A stretch of DNA of 64,000 bases, from the NCBI GenBank assembly GCA_052387905.1, contig JBQTIR010000013.1, forward strand, positions 1 to 64,000, in the 5' to 3' direction. The notes beneath the pieces were generated by a model. It did no database searches and had not been told where the DNA came from. It saw nothing but the letters and a program-made list of their open reading frames with translations. This DNA comes from JBQTII01 sp052387905. Lineage in GTDB: Bacteria > Actinomycetota > Actinomycetes > Sporichthyales > Sporichthyaceae. Below, in pieces: positions 7,681 to 16,556 of this stretch. The translations under genes and the position numbers were made by a program. Within the stretch, counting starts at the first letter, position 1. Every line of letters starts with the position of its first letter.

Positions 7681-9071
7681 GCCTGTGCTCCGCTCGGCGG
7701 CGCGGGGGCACCTTCGGGTGCGGATTCGGTCTGCTCCAGGGTGACGCGCACCCGGTCCACCCGGCGGCGGTCGAGCGCGAGAACGGTCACGCTGGTCGGG
7801 ACGGTAACGAGCTCGCGAGCATCGGGCGGGGTGTCCTCGGTGTGTGCCGCCACGGTGACGGCGTCCCCGATCTCGGGCAGCCGCCCGAGATGGTGCAGAA
7901 CGAGGCCGGCGATGGTTTCGTAGACCTCAGACTCCGGCAGCTTGACCCCGGTGGCTTCAGCGATCTCGTCCAGCCGTAGCAGGCCGGAGACCGACCAGCT
8001 GCCGTCGCCGAGCCGGCGAACAAGGGCAGGCCCCGCGTCGTGCTCGTCGGCGATCTCCCCGACCAGTTCTTCGACAAGGTCCTCCAGGGTCACGACGCCG
8101 GCGACGCCGCCGTACTCGTCCACGACGACGGCCATCTGCAAGCCGTGCGAGCGCAGCCGTTCGGAGAGCTCGTCGAGGTCAAGGGTGTCGGGGACCAGCA
8201 CCGGGGCCGAGGCAATCGCGGACACCGGAACGCTGTCGCGGCGCTCCGGGGGAACCGCGACGGCCTGCTTGACGTGGACCAGGCCCACGATGTCGTCGGT
8301 GTCATCACCCAGGACAGGGAAGCGGGACAGCCCGGTCTCCCGCGCGGCCGCGATGACGGCCGAGGCGGGATCTTTCGCGTCGACGAAGCGGACCTGCACC
8401 CGGTGGGTCTTGACGTCGCCCGCGGTGCGGTTACCAAAGGCCAGGGTGCGTTCCAGCAGGCGGGCGGTCTCGGACTCCAGGACACCCTCCAACCCGGAGC
8501 GGCGGACCAGGGACACGAGCTCCTCGGGTCCACGGGCAGAGCGCAGTTCCTCCTGGGGTTCCACCCCGAGCGCGCGCAGGATTGCGTTGGCCCACCCGTT
8601 GAGCAGCCGTAGCGGGATGGCGATGGCGGCAGTGAAGCCGCGTTGCAACCCCTGGGTCGCCTTCGCGGTCTGCATCGGCCGGGCGATCGCGAGATTCTTC
8701 GGTACCAGCTCGCCGAAGATCATGGTGATCGCAGTGGCCAAGGTCAGGCTGATCGTAAGGGCCACCGGGTCCACCGCGCCCTCGGCCATCCCGGTGTCGG
8801 TGAGCGGCCCGTCGATCAGGCGGGCGACGGACGGCTCGGCGAGGAAGCCGATCGCGAGGTTGGTGATCGTGATGCCGACCTGGGCACCGGAAAGCTGCGT
8901 CGACAAACTGCGCAAGGCGCGCAACGTGCCCTCCGCACCGGGCTCGCCGGCCTGGGCGGCCTTCTCGACGGCGTTTCGGTCCACGGTAACCAGCGAGAAC
9001 TCCGCGGCGACGAACACGCCGCAGGCCCCGACGAGCGTGAGGGCCACCGCGAGGGCGATGAGTTCGCTCAT
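7677..9071 (-). CDS. CNNM/CorB-family transporter, full-length form
   Basis: The 464-residue protein has a DUF21 membrane domain (about 1-180, with FGELVPKNLAIARP), a CBS pair (about 200-335) with DEYGGVAGVVTLEDLVEELVGE, and a C-terminal CorC_HlyC domain (about 350-435). The family is linked to Mg2+/Co2+ efflux or tolerance. It is the first gene of a two-gene operon with the short paralogue. A third CNNM gene lies at 45461-46762 beside ybeY and is the syntenic Rv2366c-type copy. No strong ribosome binding site precedes ATG 9071. Confidence 0.9.
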   Translation of the reverse strand: MSELIALAVALTLVGACGVFVAAEFSLVTVDRNAVEKAAQAGEPGAEGTLRALRSLSTQLSGAQVGITITNLAIGFLAEPSVARLIDGPLTDTGMAEGAVDPVALTISLTLATAITMIFGELVPKNLAIARPMQTAKATQGLQRGFTAAIAIPLRLLNGWANAILRALGVEPQEELRSARGPEELVSLVRRSGLEGVLESETARLLERTLAFGNRTAGDVKTHRVQVRFVDAKDPASAVIAAARETGLSRFPVLGDDTDDIVGLVHVKQAVAVPPERRDSVPVSAIASAPVLVPDTLDLDELSERLRSHGLQMAVVVDEYGGVAGVVTLEDLVEELVGEIADEHDAGPALVRRLGDGSWSVSGLLRLDEIAEATGVKLPESEVYETIAGLVLHHLGRLPEIGDAVTVAAHTEDTPPDARELVTVPTSVTVLALDRRRVDRVRVTLEQTESAPEGAPAPPSGAQA

Positions 9072-9184
9072 CGGCGCACGGCCCTGACCACCGCAGTGTC
9101 GGCGGGGAGGCGGGTAGGGACCCGACCAGGTTCGGCAGGGTCCCTCTGATCGTCAGGTTCGGACATCGCAGGGTCTACGGTGCC

Positions 9185-12064
9185 ATGCCGGGGGATTTGG
9201 CGCACATCCCGGTGCGTTCGGGGCGATCTGCGCACGTGGTGGCAGCTGAGTCTTCAGTTTGGCCGCCGCGCGGCCGACATCTTTCCGTGGACTCCACATC
9301 GGTCTCGATGCTGGCCAATGCGCTGGTGGCGCTGGCTTACTTCGGGATCTCGGGGGTCATTCTCATTCCCCTGCTGCGGAGCGGTCAGTTCCGCCGCAAC
9401 CGACTCGGCGCGGCCACCGCGGTGATCTTTTTCACCTGCGCGGTCGGTCACCTCTTGCACGCGGCCGGGCCGCTGACCGGCAGCGCCATGACGGGGAAGG
9501 CGCCGGTTGCCGTCTGGGACGTCACGACGATGATCGTCGCCGGCTACTACTGGTCTCTGCGGCGTACCTATGGCTCGCTCATGCGCGGCGCGGTCCTGTT
9601 CGATGACCTGCGGGAGCAGCAGCGGGTTGCCGCGATGGAGGCGGCGCAGAGCATCGCCGAGGCTCGGGCCGAGGCCGAGCGCGAGCGCGCTGCGCACGCC
9701 GAGATGATGCGCCTGGTCATCGCCAACAGTCAGTCGTTGATCTACATCAAGGACCTCGACGGGCGGTACCTGCTCGCGAACGAACCGTTCCAGCGGGTAT
9801 TCGGTCGCGTCGAGGCGGACTTCCTCGGCCGAACCGACGCCGACCTCGATTCACGCGAGGGAACGCGATGGCGTGAGCACGATCGTCGGGCGCTACGCGG
9901 GCGCTTCTGCGTCGAGGAAGAAGCGTTCACCGCCGCGGGTCCGCGGATCTTGGAGAGCGTGCGGTTCCCGCTGCGTAACCCGCAGGGTGAGGTCTACGCC
10001 ACCTGCGGGATCTCCCTCGACGTCACCGACCAGCGTCAGGCCGCGCAGGCGATGGCCGAGGCGCGCGACGCTGCGGTGGCGGCAACAGCGGCCCGGTCGG
10101 CGTTCCTGGCCACGATGAGCCACGAGATCCGTACCCCGATGAACGCCGTGGTCGGCCTGACCGGTTTGCTGCTGGACACCGACCTCGACGCCCAGCAACG
10201 CGATTTCGTCGAGACCGTGCGCAGCAGCGGCGATGCATTGCTGGAGATCATCAACGACATCCTCGACTTCTCGAAGATCGAGGCCGGGGAGTTGGCGATC
10301 GAGCAGTATCCCTTCAGATTGACCGAACTCATCGAGGGAGCAGTCGACCTCGTCACCGCCCCGGCTGCGGTCAAAGGCCTCACCCTGGTGACCGACATCG
10401 ATCCCGAGCTGCCCCGCGTTGTCGTCGGGGACTCGACCCGCCTGCGTCAGGTGCTGGTGAACTTGCTGTCCAACGCCGTCAAGTTCACCGCAGCCGGCGA
10501 GGTGGTGGTCACGGTCGCCGGCGCCCACGATCCCGGTGGTCGCGGCGTTGGCCTGCGCCTGGATGTTGCCGTCGCCGACACGGGCATCGGCCTCCCCGTT
10601 GGCGCGCGCGAGCGACTGTTCCAGCCCTTCACCCAGGCCGACGCCTCGCACACCCGCGTGTACGGGGGTACCGGGCTGGGGCTTGCGATCAGCCGCCGAC
10701 TGGTCGAGGCGATGGGTGGCACACTCGATGTCCAGAGCATCGCGGGACAGGGCTCGACGTTCCGCTTCGACGTCCCGGTGGCGACCCACGCCGAGGATTC
10801 CGAACCCGACGACATCCACCTGCGAGGCGTCCGAGTGCTCGTCGTGGAGCCGGTCGAGCGGACCAGGGCTGCCCTCTGCCGGCGCCTGCGCGCGCTCGGT
10901 GCGATCTGCGGGGAGGCGACCACGGCGAGCGACGCGCTGGCGCGCCGGGCCCAACAGGACTGGGATGTCGTCCTCGTGGATCACGAACTGCGGACCGCCG
11001 GCGGCGCTCCGCTGGCTCCCGACCTGCGGACCGGGCCTGCGCGTGGTGAGGCTGACCCTCGGCCTGCCGCGTTGGTCGCGCTCACCAAGATCGGTGAGCG
11101 GATGGACCCGGACCTGCGTCCCGAGTTCACCGAAGCGCTGGCCAGACCGGTCAAGGTGGCCGCCCTGGTGCAGGCGCTGCGTCGTGCCCTCGACCCGTCG
11201 CCCGTGCTGCCGGCCCAGACCCGCCCGACTGCTGCGCCGCCCGTCGCGGTGCGGGCCCTGCGGGTCCTGCTCGCCGAGGACAATCTGGTCAACCAGAAGG
11301 TCATCCGGTTGATGTTGGCCAAGCTGGGGCACGTCGTGGACACCGTCAGTAACGGCGCGGAGGCGGTGGAGTCCGTAGGCCTGCGGCCTTATGACCTCGT
11401 GCTGATGGATGTCCAGATGCCGGTACTCGACGGCCTCAGCGCGACCCGGCGCATCCGCACGGAGATCTCCGCCGACCGCCAGCCGTGCGTGATCGCGATC
11501 ACGGCCGGTGCACTGCTCGCCGACCGTGAGTCGTGTGCAGCGGCGGGGATGGACGGGTACCTGGCCAAACCGGTCCGCGAGGAGGAGTTGCGCAAAGCCC
11601 TGGACCGATTCGATTCGCGGCCGGTCCCTGCGGTCACCGAGGTGCCCGACGGCGGTATCGATCCGAGCGTCGATCCGGCGGGTGATCCGGCGGCGGCTTG
11701 CGATCCAGCGGTGCTCAGCGAGCTGCTGGACATGCTCGGCGAGGACCACGAGACCGGGGATGGCGTCGTGGAGACCTACCTCGAGGACACCGCACGCAGC
11801 ATCCCCGACCTCGTCCTGGCCGCCCGCCAGGGCGACCTGGTCACCGTGGGCGCGCTTGCCCATCGGCTCAAATCGTCGAGCCTGCTCCTCGGCGCCCGCC
11901 GCCTGGCCGCGCTGCTGCGCGAGATCGAGACCGAGGCCATGGGCGCACGCACGGTCCCCGCCGGCGCCGCGGCTGACGAGGACCTCGTCACCCTGGCCAC
12001 AGCCGCCAGCCTCGAGGCCGACCGGGTCGCGGCCGCCCTGCGCAGTCCGGCGGCCTTGCGGTGA
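9185..12064 (+). CDS. Membrane hybrid histidine kinase with PAS, two receivers and HPt domain
   Basis: It has up to 959 residues. Two to three transmembrane helices lie at about 45-122, followed by a coiled coil (140-170) and a PAS domain (about 176-285). The HisKA H-box MSHEIRTPMNAV has its His near residue 313, and the HATPase domain includes NAVKFTA and GGTGLGLAIS. A weakly conserved receiver (about 550-665) follows. The second receiver (about 693-810) is complete, with AEDN, LMDVQMPVLDG (Asp near 742) and KPV. The HPt domain (about 840-945) carries the AHRLKSSSLLLGA histidine. All parts of a phosphorelay except the final response regulator are in one chain. The start is uncertain: GTG 9287 and ATG 9308 are in-frame alternatives just before the first helix. 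Confidence 0.9.
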   Translation: MPGDLAHIPVRSGRSAHVVAAESSVWPPRGRHLSVDSTSVSMLANALVALAYFGISGVILIPLLRSGQFRRNRLGAATAVIFFTCAVGHLLHAAGPLTGSAMTGKAPVAVWDVTTMIVAGYYWSLRRTYGSLMRGAVLFDDLREQQRVAAMEAAQSIAEARAEAERERAAHAEMMRLVIANSQSLIYIKDLDGRYLLANEPFQRVFGRVEADFLGRTDADLDSREGTRWREHDRRALRGRFCVEEEAFTAAGPRILESVRFPLRNPQGEVYATCGISLDVTDQRQAAQAMAEARDAAVAATAARSAFLATMSHEIRTPMNAVVGLTGLLLDTDLDAQQRDFVETVRSSGDALLEIINDILDFSKIEAGELAIEQYPFRLTELIEGAVDLVTAPAAVKGLTLVTDIDPELPRVVVGDSTRLRQVLVNLLSNAVKFTAAGEVVVTVAGAHDPGGRGVGLRLDVAVADTGIGLPVGARERLFQPFTQADASHTRVYGGTGLGLAISRRLVEAMGGTLDVQSIAGQGSTFRFDVPVATHAEDSEPDDIHLRGVRVLVVEPVERTRAALCRRLRALGAICGEATTASDALARRAQQDWDVVLVDHELRTAGGAPLAPDLRTGPARGEADPRPAALVALTKIGERMDPDLRPEFTEALARPVKVAALVQALRRALDPSPVLPAQTRPTAAPPVAVRALRVLLAEDNLVNQKVIRLMLAKLGHVVDTVSNGAEAVESVGLRPYDLVLMDVQMPVLDGLSATRRIRTEISADRQPCVIAITAGALLADRESCAAAGMDGYLAKPVREEELRKALDRFDSRPVPAVTEVPDGGIDPSVDPAGDPAAACDPAVLSELLDMLGEDHETGDGVVETYLEDTARSIPDLVLAARQGDLVTVGALAHRLKSSSLLLGARRLAALLREIETEAMGARTVPAGAAADEDLVTLATAASLEADRVAAALRSPAALR

Positions 12065-12077
12065 TCGGCGCCGACCG

Positions 12078-12638
12078 GTGATCTCGGCGCACGGCTCCGC
12101 CGGGGACGGCTCGCCCGCTGCGGCGCTGGTCGTGCTGGTGATCATCGCGTTCTTCCTCTGGGTCCACCTCGCCGTGCATGCCCGCACACCAGGCACGGCG
12201 CCGGTCGCGGTGGCCGCCGCAGGGGGCGGGGTCGCGGCGCTCCTGCACTGGGCGGTCGTCCCCGAGCACCTGAGCGTGTGGTGGCCGAGCGCGCTGTTCT
12301 TCCTGCTCTGTGGCCTCGCGCAGGTGGTGTGGGCCCAGCGGCTATTGCGTGCGCCGTCGCGCGCCATCGTGCTGGCCGGGTTGGTGGGTAATTCAGCGAT
12401 CGTGGCCCTGTGGTGGTGGTCGCGGACCCTCGGTGTTCCGCTCGGGCCCGATCCTGTGCCAGTGGCACCAGGGGTGCTGGACACCGTCTGTGTCGCCGCT
12501 GAGCTCGTCTCGGTCGTGCTCTGCGCCTACCTGCTGGGTCGGCCGGTCAGCACCGGGGTGCCCGCAGACGAGGCGCACCTGTACTCGGAGCCGGGTCCGG
12601 GGGTGGTGTCGGCGCCAGCGCCGTCGCGATCGCGCTGA
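12078..12638 (+). CDS. Hypothetical integral membrane protein
   Basis: It encodes about 186 residues from GTG 12078, 13 bp after the hybrid-kinase stop. Four to five hydrophobic helices are visible (AALVVLVIIAFFLWVHLAV, the alanine/glycine-rich second helix, WWPSALFFLLCGLAQVVW, IVLAGLVGNSAIVALWWW and a last one near VSVVLCAYLLG). The helix near AGLVGNSAIVALWWW resembles the small multi-helix proteins seen beside copper or cupredoxin genes, but that likeness is weak. The last 92 bases overlap the arsR coding sequence on the other strand. Function is unknown; co-transcription with the kinase is plausible. Confidence 0.7.
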   Translation: MISAHGSAGDGSPAAALVVLVIIAFFLWVHLAVHARTPGTAPVAVAAAGGGVAALLHWAVVPEHLSVWWPSALFFLLCGLAQVVWAQRLLRAPSRAIVLAGLVGNSAIVALWWWSRTLGVPLGPDPVPVAPGVLDTVCVAAELVSVVLCAYLLGRPVSTGVPADEAHLYSEPGPGVVSAPAPSRSR

Positions 12639-12945
12639 GGCGCGGCCGGTCCAGTCGGAACCAGGCCCATTTTCCCCGCTGCTCGCGGCGCAGGATTCCC
12701 TCGCCGGTGAGTTGGGTGAGGTGATGGCTGACGGTGGACTGACTGCGGCCGAGCGCGGCCGGAAGGTCGCACGCGCAGACCTCGCCACTGGGGGCGGCGG
12801 CCAGGATCGAGATCAGACGCAACCGGACCGGGTCCGCAAGCACCTTCAAGGTCGTTGCCAGAGCATCGGCGTCGGGGTCGCTGAGAATGCCCTCGGTCAA
12901 GGGCGGGCAGCAGCCGGCGGTGAGGTCCGTGATCGGAAGGTTCAC
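12547..12945 (-). CDS. arsR: ArsR-family arsenic-type transcriptional repressor
   Basis: The 132-residue winged-helix protein begins at GTG 12945. The recognition region reads ACDLPAALGRSQSTVSHHLTQL. Cysteines at about 57 and 59 (EVCACDL) match the ELCVCDL metal-binding motif of As(III)-responsive ArsR, and a Cys pair at 12-13 (AGCCPP) could supply extra thiol ligands. It is divergent from an arsI-like lyase across a 85-bp spacer containing palindromes. The longer frame starting at 13053 was rejected because it would run through that operator region into arsI. Its 3' end overlaps the convergent membrane gene by 92 bp. Confidence 0.88.
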   Translation of the reverse strand: MNLPITDLTAGCCPPLTEGILSDPDADALATTLKVLADPVRLRLISILAAAPSGEVCACDLPAALGRSQSTVSHHLTQLTGEGILRREQRGKWAWFRLDRPRLSAIATALAPTPPPDPAPSTGAPRLRAPRC

Positions 12946-12954
12946 GACTTCATA

Positions 12955-12998
12955 TTGACAGAGATCGAATCGACAAGCTACCTTTCGATGGACATCGA
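12955..12998 (+). promoter_or_regulatory. arsI promoter with ArsR-type operator
   Basis: TTGACA (12955-12960) and TACCTT (12979-12984), 18 bp apart, form a good promoter pointing to arsI. A perfect 6+2+6 palindrome, TCGATG and CATCGA around GA, covers 12985-12998. It is followed by ATCGAATTGAT-like half-sites of the kind ArsR/SmtB repressors bind. A repressor here would block the arsI start site. Confidence 0.6.
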
Positions 12999-13030
12999 AT
13001 TGATGTTTGTCGATATGAAGGGAGAATCCG

Positions 13031-13462
13031 ATGCGACTGCAACTGGCACTCAACGTCGATGACCTCGAAGCCGCGATCGACTTCTACACGCGGATGTTCG
13101 GCACTGTGCCTGCCAAAGTCCGACCCGGCTACGCCAACTTTGCGATTATCGACCCTCCGCTGAAGCTGATCCTGTTCGCCGGAGCCGGCGAATCCGGGTC
13201 GATCAATCACCTCGGGGTGGAGGCCGAGACCGCGGACGAGGTCTCGGCCGCCGACGCCCGGTTGCGGGCCGCCGGACTGGCGACCACGGGCGTCGACGAC
13301 ACCGTCTGCTGCTACGCGGAGAAGGCTGAGACCTGGCTGCACGCCCCGGACGGCAACCGCTGGGAGTGGTATGTGAAGAAGGCCGACGCGGAGCAGCTCG
13401 CCATGACCTCCGCGGGCGCCGCTTCGGTCGGCGACGCGCAGTCCAGGTGCTGCCCGGTCTGA
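13031..13462 (+). CDS. arsI: ArsI/CadI-type C-As lyase (vicinal oxygen chelate protein)
   Basis: The 143-residue glyoxalase-fold protein has metal-ligand candidates His60 (INHLGVE) and Glu112 (NRWEWY). The adjacent Cys93-Cys94 pair, in VCCYAEKAETW, is the substrate-binding pair of ArsI C-As lyases, which demethylate trivalent organoarsenicals using Fe(II) and oxygen. An extra C-terminal Cys140-Cys141 pair is also present. The name CadI (cadmium-induced) is used for close relatives. It is divergent from arsR, consistent with induction by arsenic or cadmium. The start ATG 13031 follows AAGGGAG. Confidence 0.85.
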   Translation: MRLQLALNVDDLEAAIDFYTRMFGTVPAKVRPGYANFAIIDPPLKLILFAGAGESGSINHLGVEAETADEVSAADARLRAAGLATTGVDDTVCCYAEKAETWLHAPDGNRWEWYVKKADAEQLAMTSAGAASVGDAQSRCCPV

Positions 13463-13538
13463 GGAACCGAGCAGCGGGGCGGGAGCTGTCTGGGCACGCC
13501 GTGACCGGGCTGCGGGGTGCGCGCGAGATGATCGAGCG

Positions 13539-16421
13539 GTGACCACGAGCCAGACACCTGCCCAGCACGACACCATCGAGTCCGCGACCTTGCCTCACCG
13601 GTACTCGCCGCAGATCGCGGCCGAGCTCGAGCGGCGCTGGCAGGACCGGTGGGAGGCTGAGGGCACCTTCCACGCTCCGAACCCGGCTGGCCCGCTGGCC
13701 GAACCGGGCAAGGTCGCGGGCCGCGACAAGCTGTTCGTGCTCGACATGTTTCCGTACCCCTCGGGCACCGGCCTGCACGTCGGGCACCCGTTGGGCTACA
13801 TCGCCACCGATGTGTTCGGGCGCTACCACCGCATGCAGGGCCGCAATGTCCTGCACGCCCTGGGCTACGACTCCTTCGGCCTGCCCGCCGAGCAGTATGC
13901 GGTGCAGACCGGTCAGCACCCTCGCGTCACCACCGAGGCCAACGTCGTGAACATGCGCCGCCAGCTGCGTGCGCTCGGCCTGGCGCACGACGACCGGCGC
14001 TCGGTCGCGACCACCGACCCCGAGTTCTACCGCTGGACGCAGTGGATCTTCCTGCAGATCTTCAACTCCTGGTACGACCCCGAGCTGGAGCGGGCCCGGC
14101 CGATCGAGGAGTTGATCGCCGGGTACTCGGGCGGCACCCGGGCGACCCCGGACGGCCGGGCGTGGGACGAGCTCGCCGAGCGGGAGCGGCGCGACATCGT
14201 CGACTCGCACCGGCTCGCCTTCCTCTCCCACGCCCCGGTGAACTGGTGCCCCGGTCTGGGCACGGTGCTGGCGAACGAGGAGATCACCGCCGACGGGCGC
14301 AGTGAACGCGGCAACTTCCCGGTCTTCAAGCGCAATCTGCGCCAGTGGATGATGCGGATCACCTCCTACGCGGACCGGCTGATTGCCGATCTGGACGGCC
14401 TGGACTGGCCCGAGCCGATCAAGTTGATGCAGCGCAACTGGATTGGGCGCTCGCAAGGTGCGCGCGTGGACTTCGCGGTCACCACGACCGCCGGGGCGGC
14501 GGCCGCGATCACGGTCTTCACCACCCGCCCGGACACGCTCTTCGGGGCGACGTACATGGTGCTCGCCCCCGAACACGCGCTCGTGGACGATCTGACGCCA
14601 GCTCAGTGGCCTGCAGGTATCGATGCGAGCTGGACCGGTGGAGCGGCGACGCCGGCCGAGGCGGTCGCGGCCTACCGCACCGCCACGATGGCGCGCAGCG
14701 ACATCGACCGCCAGGCCGACGCAAAGGTCAAGACCGGGGTATTCACCGGGACGTACGCAACCAACCCCGTCAACGGGGCGCAGATCCCGGTCTTCGTCGC
14801 CGACTACGTCCTGATGGGTTATGGCACCGGCGCGATCATGGCCGTACCCGCCGAGGACGAGCGCGACTGGGCATTCGCGGAGGCGTTTGCGTTACCGATT
14901 GTGCGCACGGTGTCGCCCCCCGAGAATTGGGCGGGCGGGGCGTGGACCGGCGACGGCGCCACGATCAATTCCGCCAACTCCGAGATCTCCCTCGACGGGC
15001 TACCGATGCTCGAAGCGAAGGCCCGCATCATCGAGTGGCTGAGCGAGAAAGGTGTCGGCGAAGGCACCGTCCAGTACAAGCTGCGGGACTGGTTATTCAG
15101 CCGGCAGCGGTACTGGGGGGAGCCGTTCCCCGTCGTCTACGACGAACACGGTGTCGTGGCATTGCCGGACTCCATGCTGCCCGTTGAGCTACCCGAGGTC
15201 GAGGACTACTCTCCGCGCATCTTCGCCGCAGATGACGCAGACTCAGATCCGGAGTCGCCGCTGGCTCGGGCGAGCGAATGGAGCACCGTCACCCTGGACC
15301 TGGGGGACGGGCCCAAGCAGTACCGCCGCGAGACCAACACCATGCCGCAGTGGGCCGGCTCCTGCTGGTACGAGCTGCGCTACCTGGATCCGACCAACAC
15401 GTCCGCGTTCGTCGACCCAGAGGTCGAGCGGTACTGGATGGGTCCGCGCGGCGAGGGCGATTGCGGCGGCGTGGATCTCTATGTCGGTGGCGTCGAGCAC
15501 GCGGTCCTGCACCTGCTCTACGCCCGCTTCTGGCACAAAGTGCTTTTCGACCTGGGTCACGTCAGCTCTTCCGAACCGTTCCGGCGTCTGTTCAACCAGG
15601 GCTATATCCAGGCCTTCGCCTACACCGACGCCCGCGGGGTCTACGTCCCCGCCGAGGAGGTCGTCGAATCTGATGGCGCGTACATGTTCGCCGGCGAGCC
15701 GGTGAACCGGGAGTACGGGAAGATGGGCAAGTCTCTGAAGAACTCCGTCACCCCTGACGACATGTGCGCGGAATACGGGGCGGACACCCTGCGCCTGTAC
15801 GAGATGTCGATGGGACCGTTGGAAGTGTCCCGGCCCTGGGACACCCGGGCGGTGGTCGGCTCTTTCCGGTTCCTGCAGCGGCTCTGGCGCAACATCGTCG
15901 ATGAGCACACCGGCGAGCTCACCGTCACCGATGCCTCGCCGGACCCGGAGACCGCGCGGGTGTTGGCCCGGACCATCGATGCTGTCGGGCGCGATATGGA
16001 TAACCTGCGCTTCAATACTGCGATCGCCAAGTTGATCGAGTGCAACAACCACCTGACCAAAGTGGTTGCGGCCTCCGGTGGGCTCTCGCGCGAGGTGGCC
16101 GAGACGATGGCGCTGCTGGTCGCACCCTTGACCCCGCACGTCGCCGAGGAGCTGTGGGCCAAGCTCGGACACCCCGAGTCGCTGACCTACCACCCGTTCC
16201 CGGCGGCGGACCCGGCGCTGCTCGTCGAGGACAGTGTCACCTGCATCCTGCAGGTGCAGGGCAAGGTGCGTGGGCGGCTGGAGGTGCCGGCCGACATCGG
16301 CGAGGACGCGCTGCGTGAACTCGCGTTGGCCGACGACGGTGTCCTGCGGGCGCTGGACGGTCGCCCGGTGCGCACCGTCGTGGTGCGGGCGCCCAAGCTC
16401 GTCAACGTCGTCCCAGGCTGA
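13539..16421 (+). CDS. leuS: Leucyl-tRNA synthetase
   Basis: A class Ia aminoacyl-tRNA synthetase of 960 residues that attaches leucine to tRNA-Leu. The HIGH motif is in YPSGTGLHVGHPLGY, and the KMSKS motif reads KMGKSLKN, as often seen in actinobacterial LeuRS. The CP1 editing domain (about residues 300-480) contains TTRPDTLFGATYMVLAPEH. The anticodon-binding domain and the C-terminal LeuS-specific domain are complete. GTG 13539 gives the expected N-terminus, with the Pro-His-Arg-Tyr motif near residue 25. A 77-bp palindromic repeat begins 27 bp after the stop. Confidence 0.97.
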   Translation: MTTSQTPAQHDTIESATLPHRYSPQIAAELERRWQDRWEAEGTFHAPNPAGPLAEPGKVAGRDKLFVLDMFPYPSGTGLHVGHPLGYIATDVFGRYHRMQGRNVLHALGYDSFGLPAEQYAVQTGQHPRVTTEANVVNMRRQLRALGLAHDDRRSVATTDPEFYRWTQWIFLQIFNSWYDPELERARPIEELIAGYSGGTRATPDGRAWDELAERERRDIVDSHRLAFLSHAPVNWCPGLGTVLANEEITADGRSERGNFPVFKRNLRQWMMRITSYADRLIADLDGLDWPEPIKLMQRNWIGRSQGARVDFAVTTTAGAAAAITVFTTRPDTLFGATYMVLAPEHALVDDLTPAQWPAGIDASWTGGAATPAEAVAAYRTATMARSDIDRQADAKVKTGVFTGTYATNPVNGAQIPVFVADYVLMGYGTGAIMAVPAEDERDWAFAEAFALPIVRTVSPPENWAGGAWTGDGATINSANSEISLDGLPMLEAKARIIEWLSEKGVGEGTVQYKLRDWLFSRQRYWGEPFPVVYDEHGVVALPDSMLPVELPEVEDYSPRIFAADDADSDPESPLARASEWSTVTLDLGDGPKQYRRETNTMPQWAGSCWYELRYLDPTNTSAFVDPEVERYWMGPRGEGDCGGVDLYVGGVEHAVLHLLYARFWHKVLFDLGHVSSSEPFRRLFNQGYIQAFAYTDARGVYVPAEEVVESDGAYMFAGEPVNREYGKMGKSLKNSVTPDDMCAEYGADTLRLYEMSMGPLEVSRPWDTRAVVGSFRFLQRLWRNIVDEHTGELTVTDASPDPETARVLARTIDAVGRDMDNLRFNTAIAKLIECNNHLTKVVAASGGLSREVAETMALLVAPLTPHVAEELWAKLGHPESLTYHPFPAADPALLVEDSVTCILQVQGKVRGRLEVPADIGEDALRELALADDGVLRALDGRPVRTVVVRAPKLVNVVPG

Positions 16422-16447
16422 GCCGCTCCGTTCCCGCGGCCAACCGC

Positions 16448-16524
16448 GCGGCATGCATGCCCAAACGCCTGCGACACGCCGGGTGGGTTCCGGCGTGTCG
16501 CACCACTTTCGGCATGCATGCCGC
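16448..16524. repeat. 77-bp palindromic repeat, copy 1 (after leuS)
   Basis: Outer arms GCGGCATGCATGCC (16448-16461) and its complement (16511-16524), 8-nt spacers, then inner arms TGCGACACGCCG (16470-16481) and its complement (16491-16502), enclose a 9-nt loop. The whole element can fold into one hairpin of about 34 nt per arm with an internal loop. The same 14-8-12-9-12-8-14 architecture recurs at 37774 and 53430. Confidence 0.85.
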
Positions 16525-16556
16525 TGTGAGCCCCGCCTGCCTGGGCCAGGCGGACG

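Noticed and set aside
6754..7923. Plus-strand open frame opposite the CNNM genes
   Set aside because: It is complementary to conserved DUF21/CBS coding sequence and has Arg/Asp/Gly-rich shadow composition.
9893..12484. 863-codon minus-strand open frame opposite the hybrid kinase
   Set aside because: The kinase on the plus strand has intact domain motifs throughout; the antisense frame has none and shows shadow composition.
13203..14576. Long minus-strand open frame opposite leuS
   Set aside because: It is antisense to clearly conserved leuS codons, rich in Arg/Gly/Val as expected from third-position GC, and has no recognisable domain.
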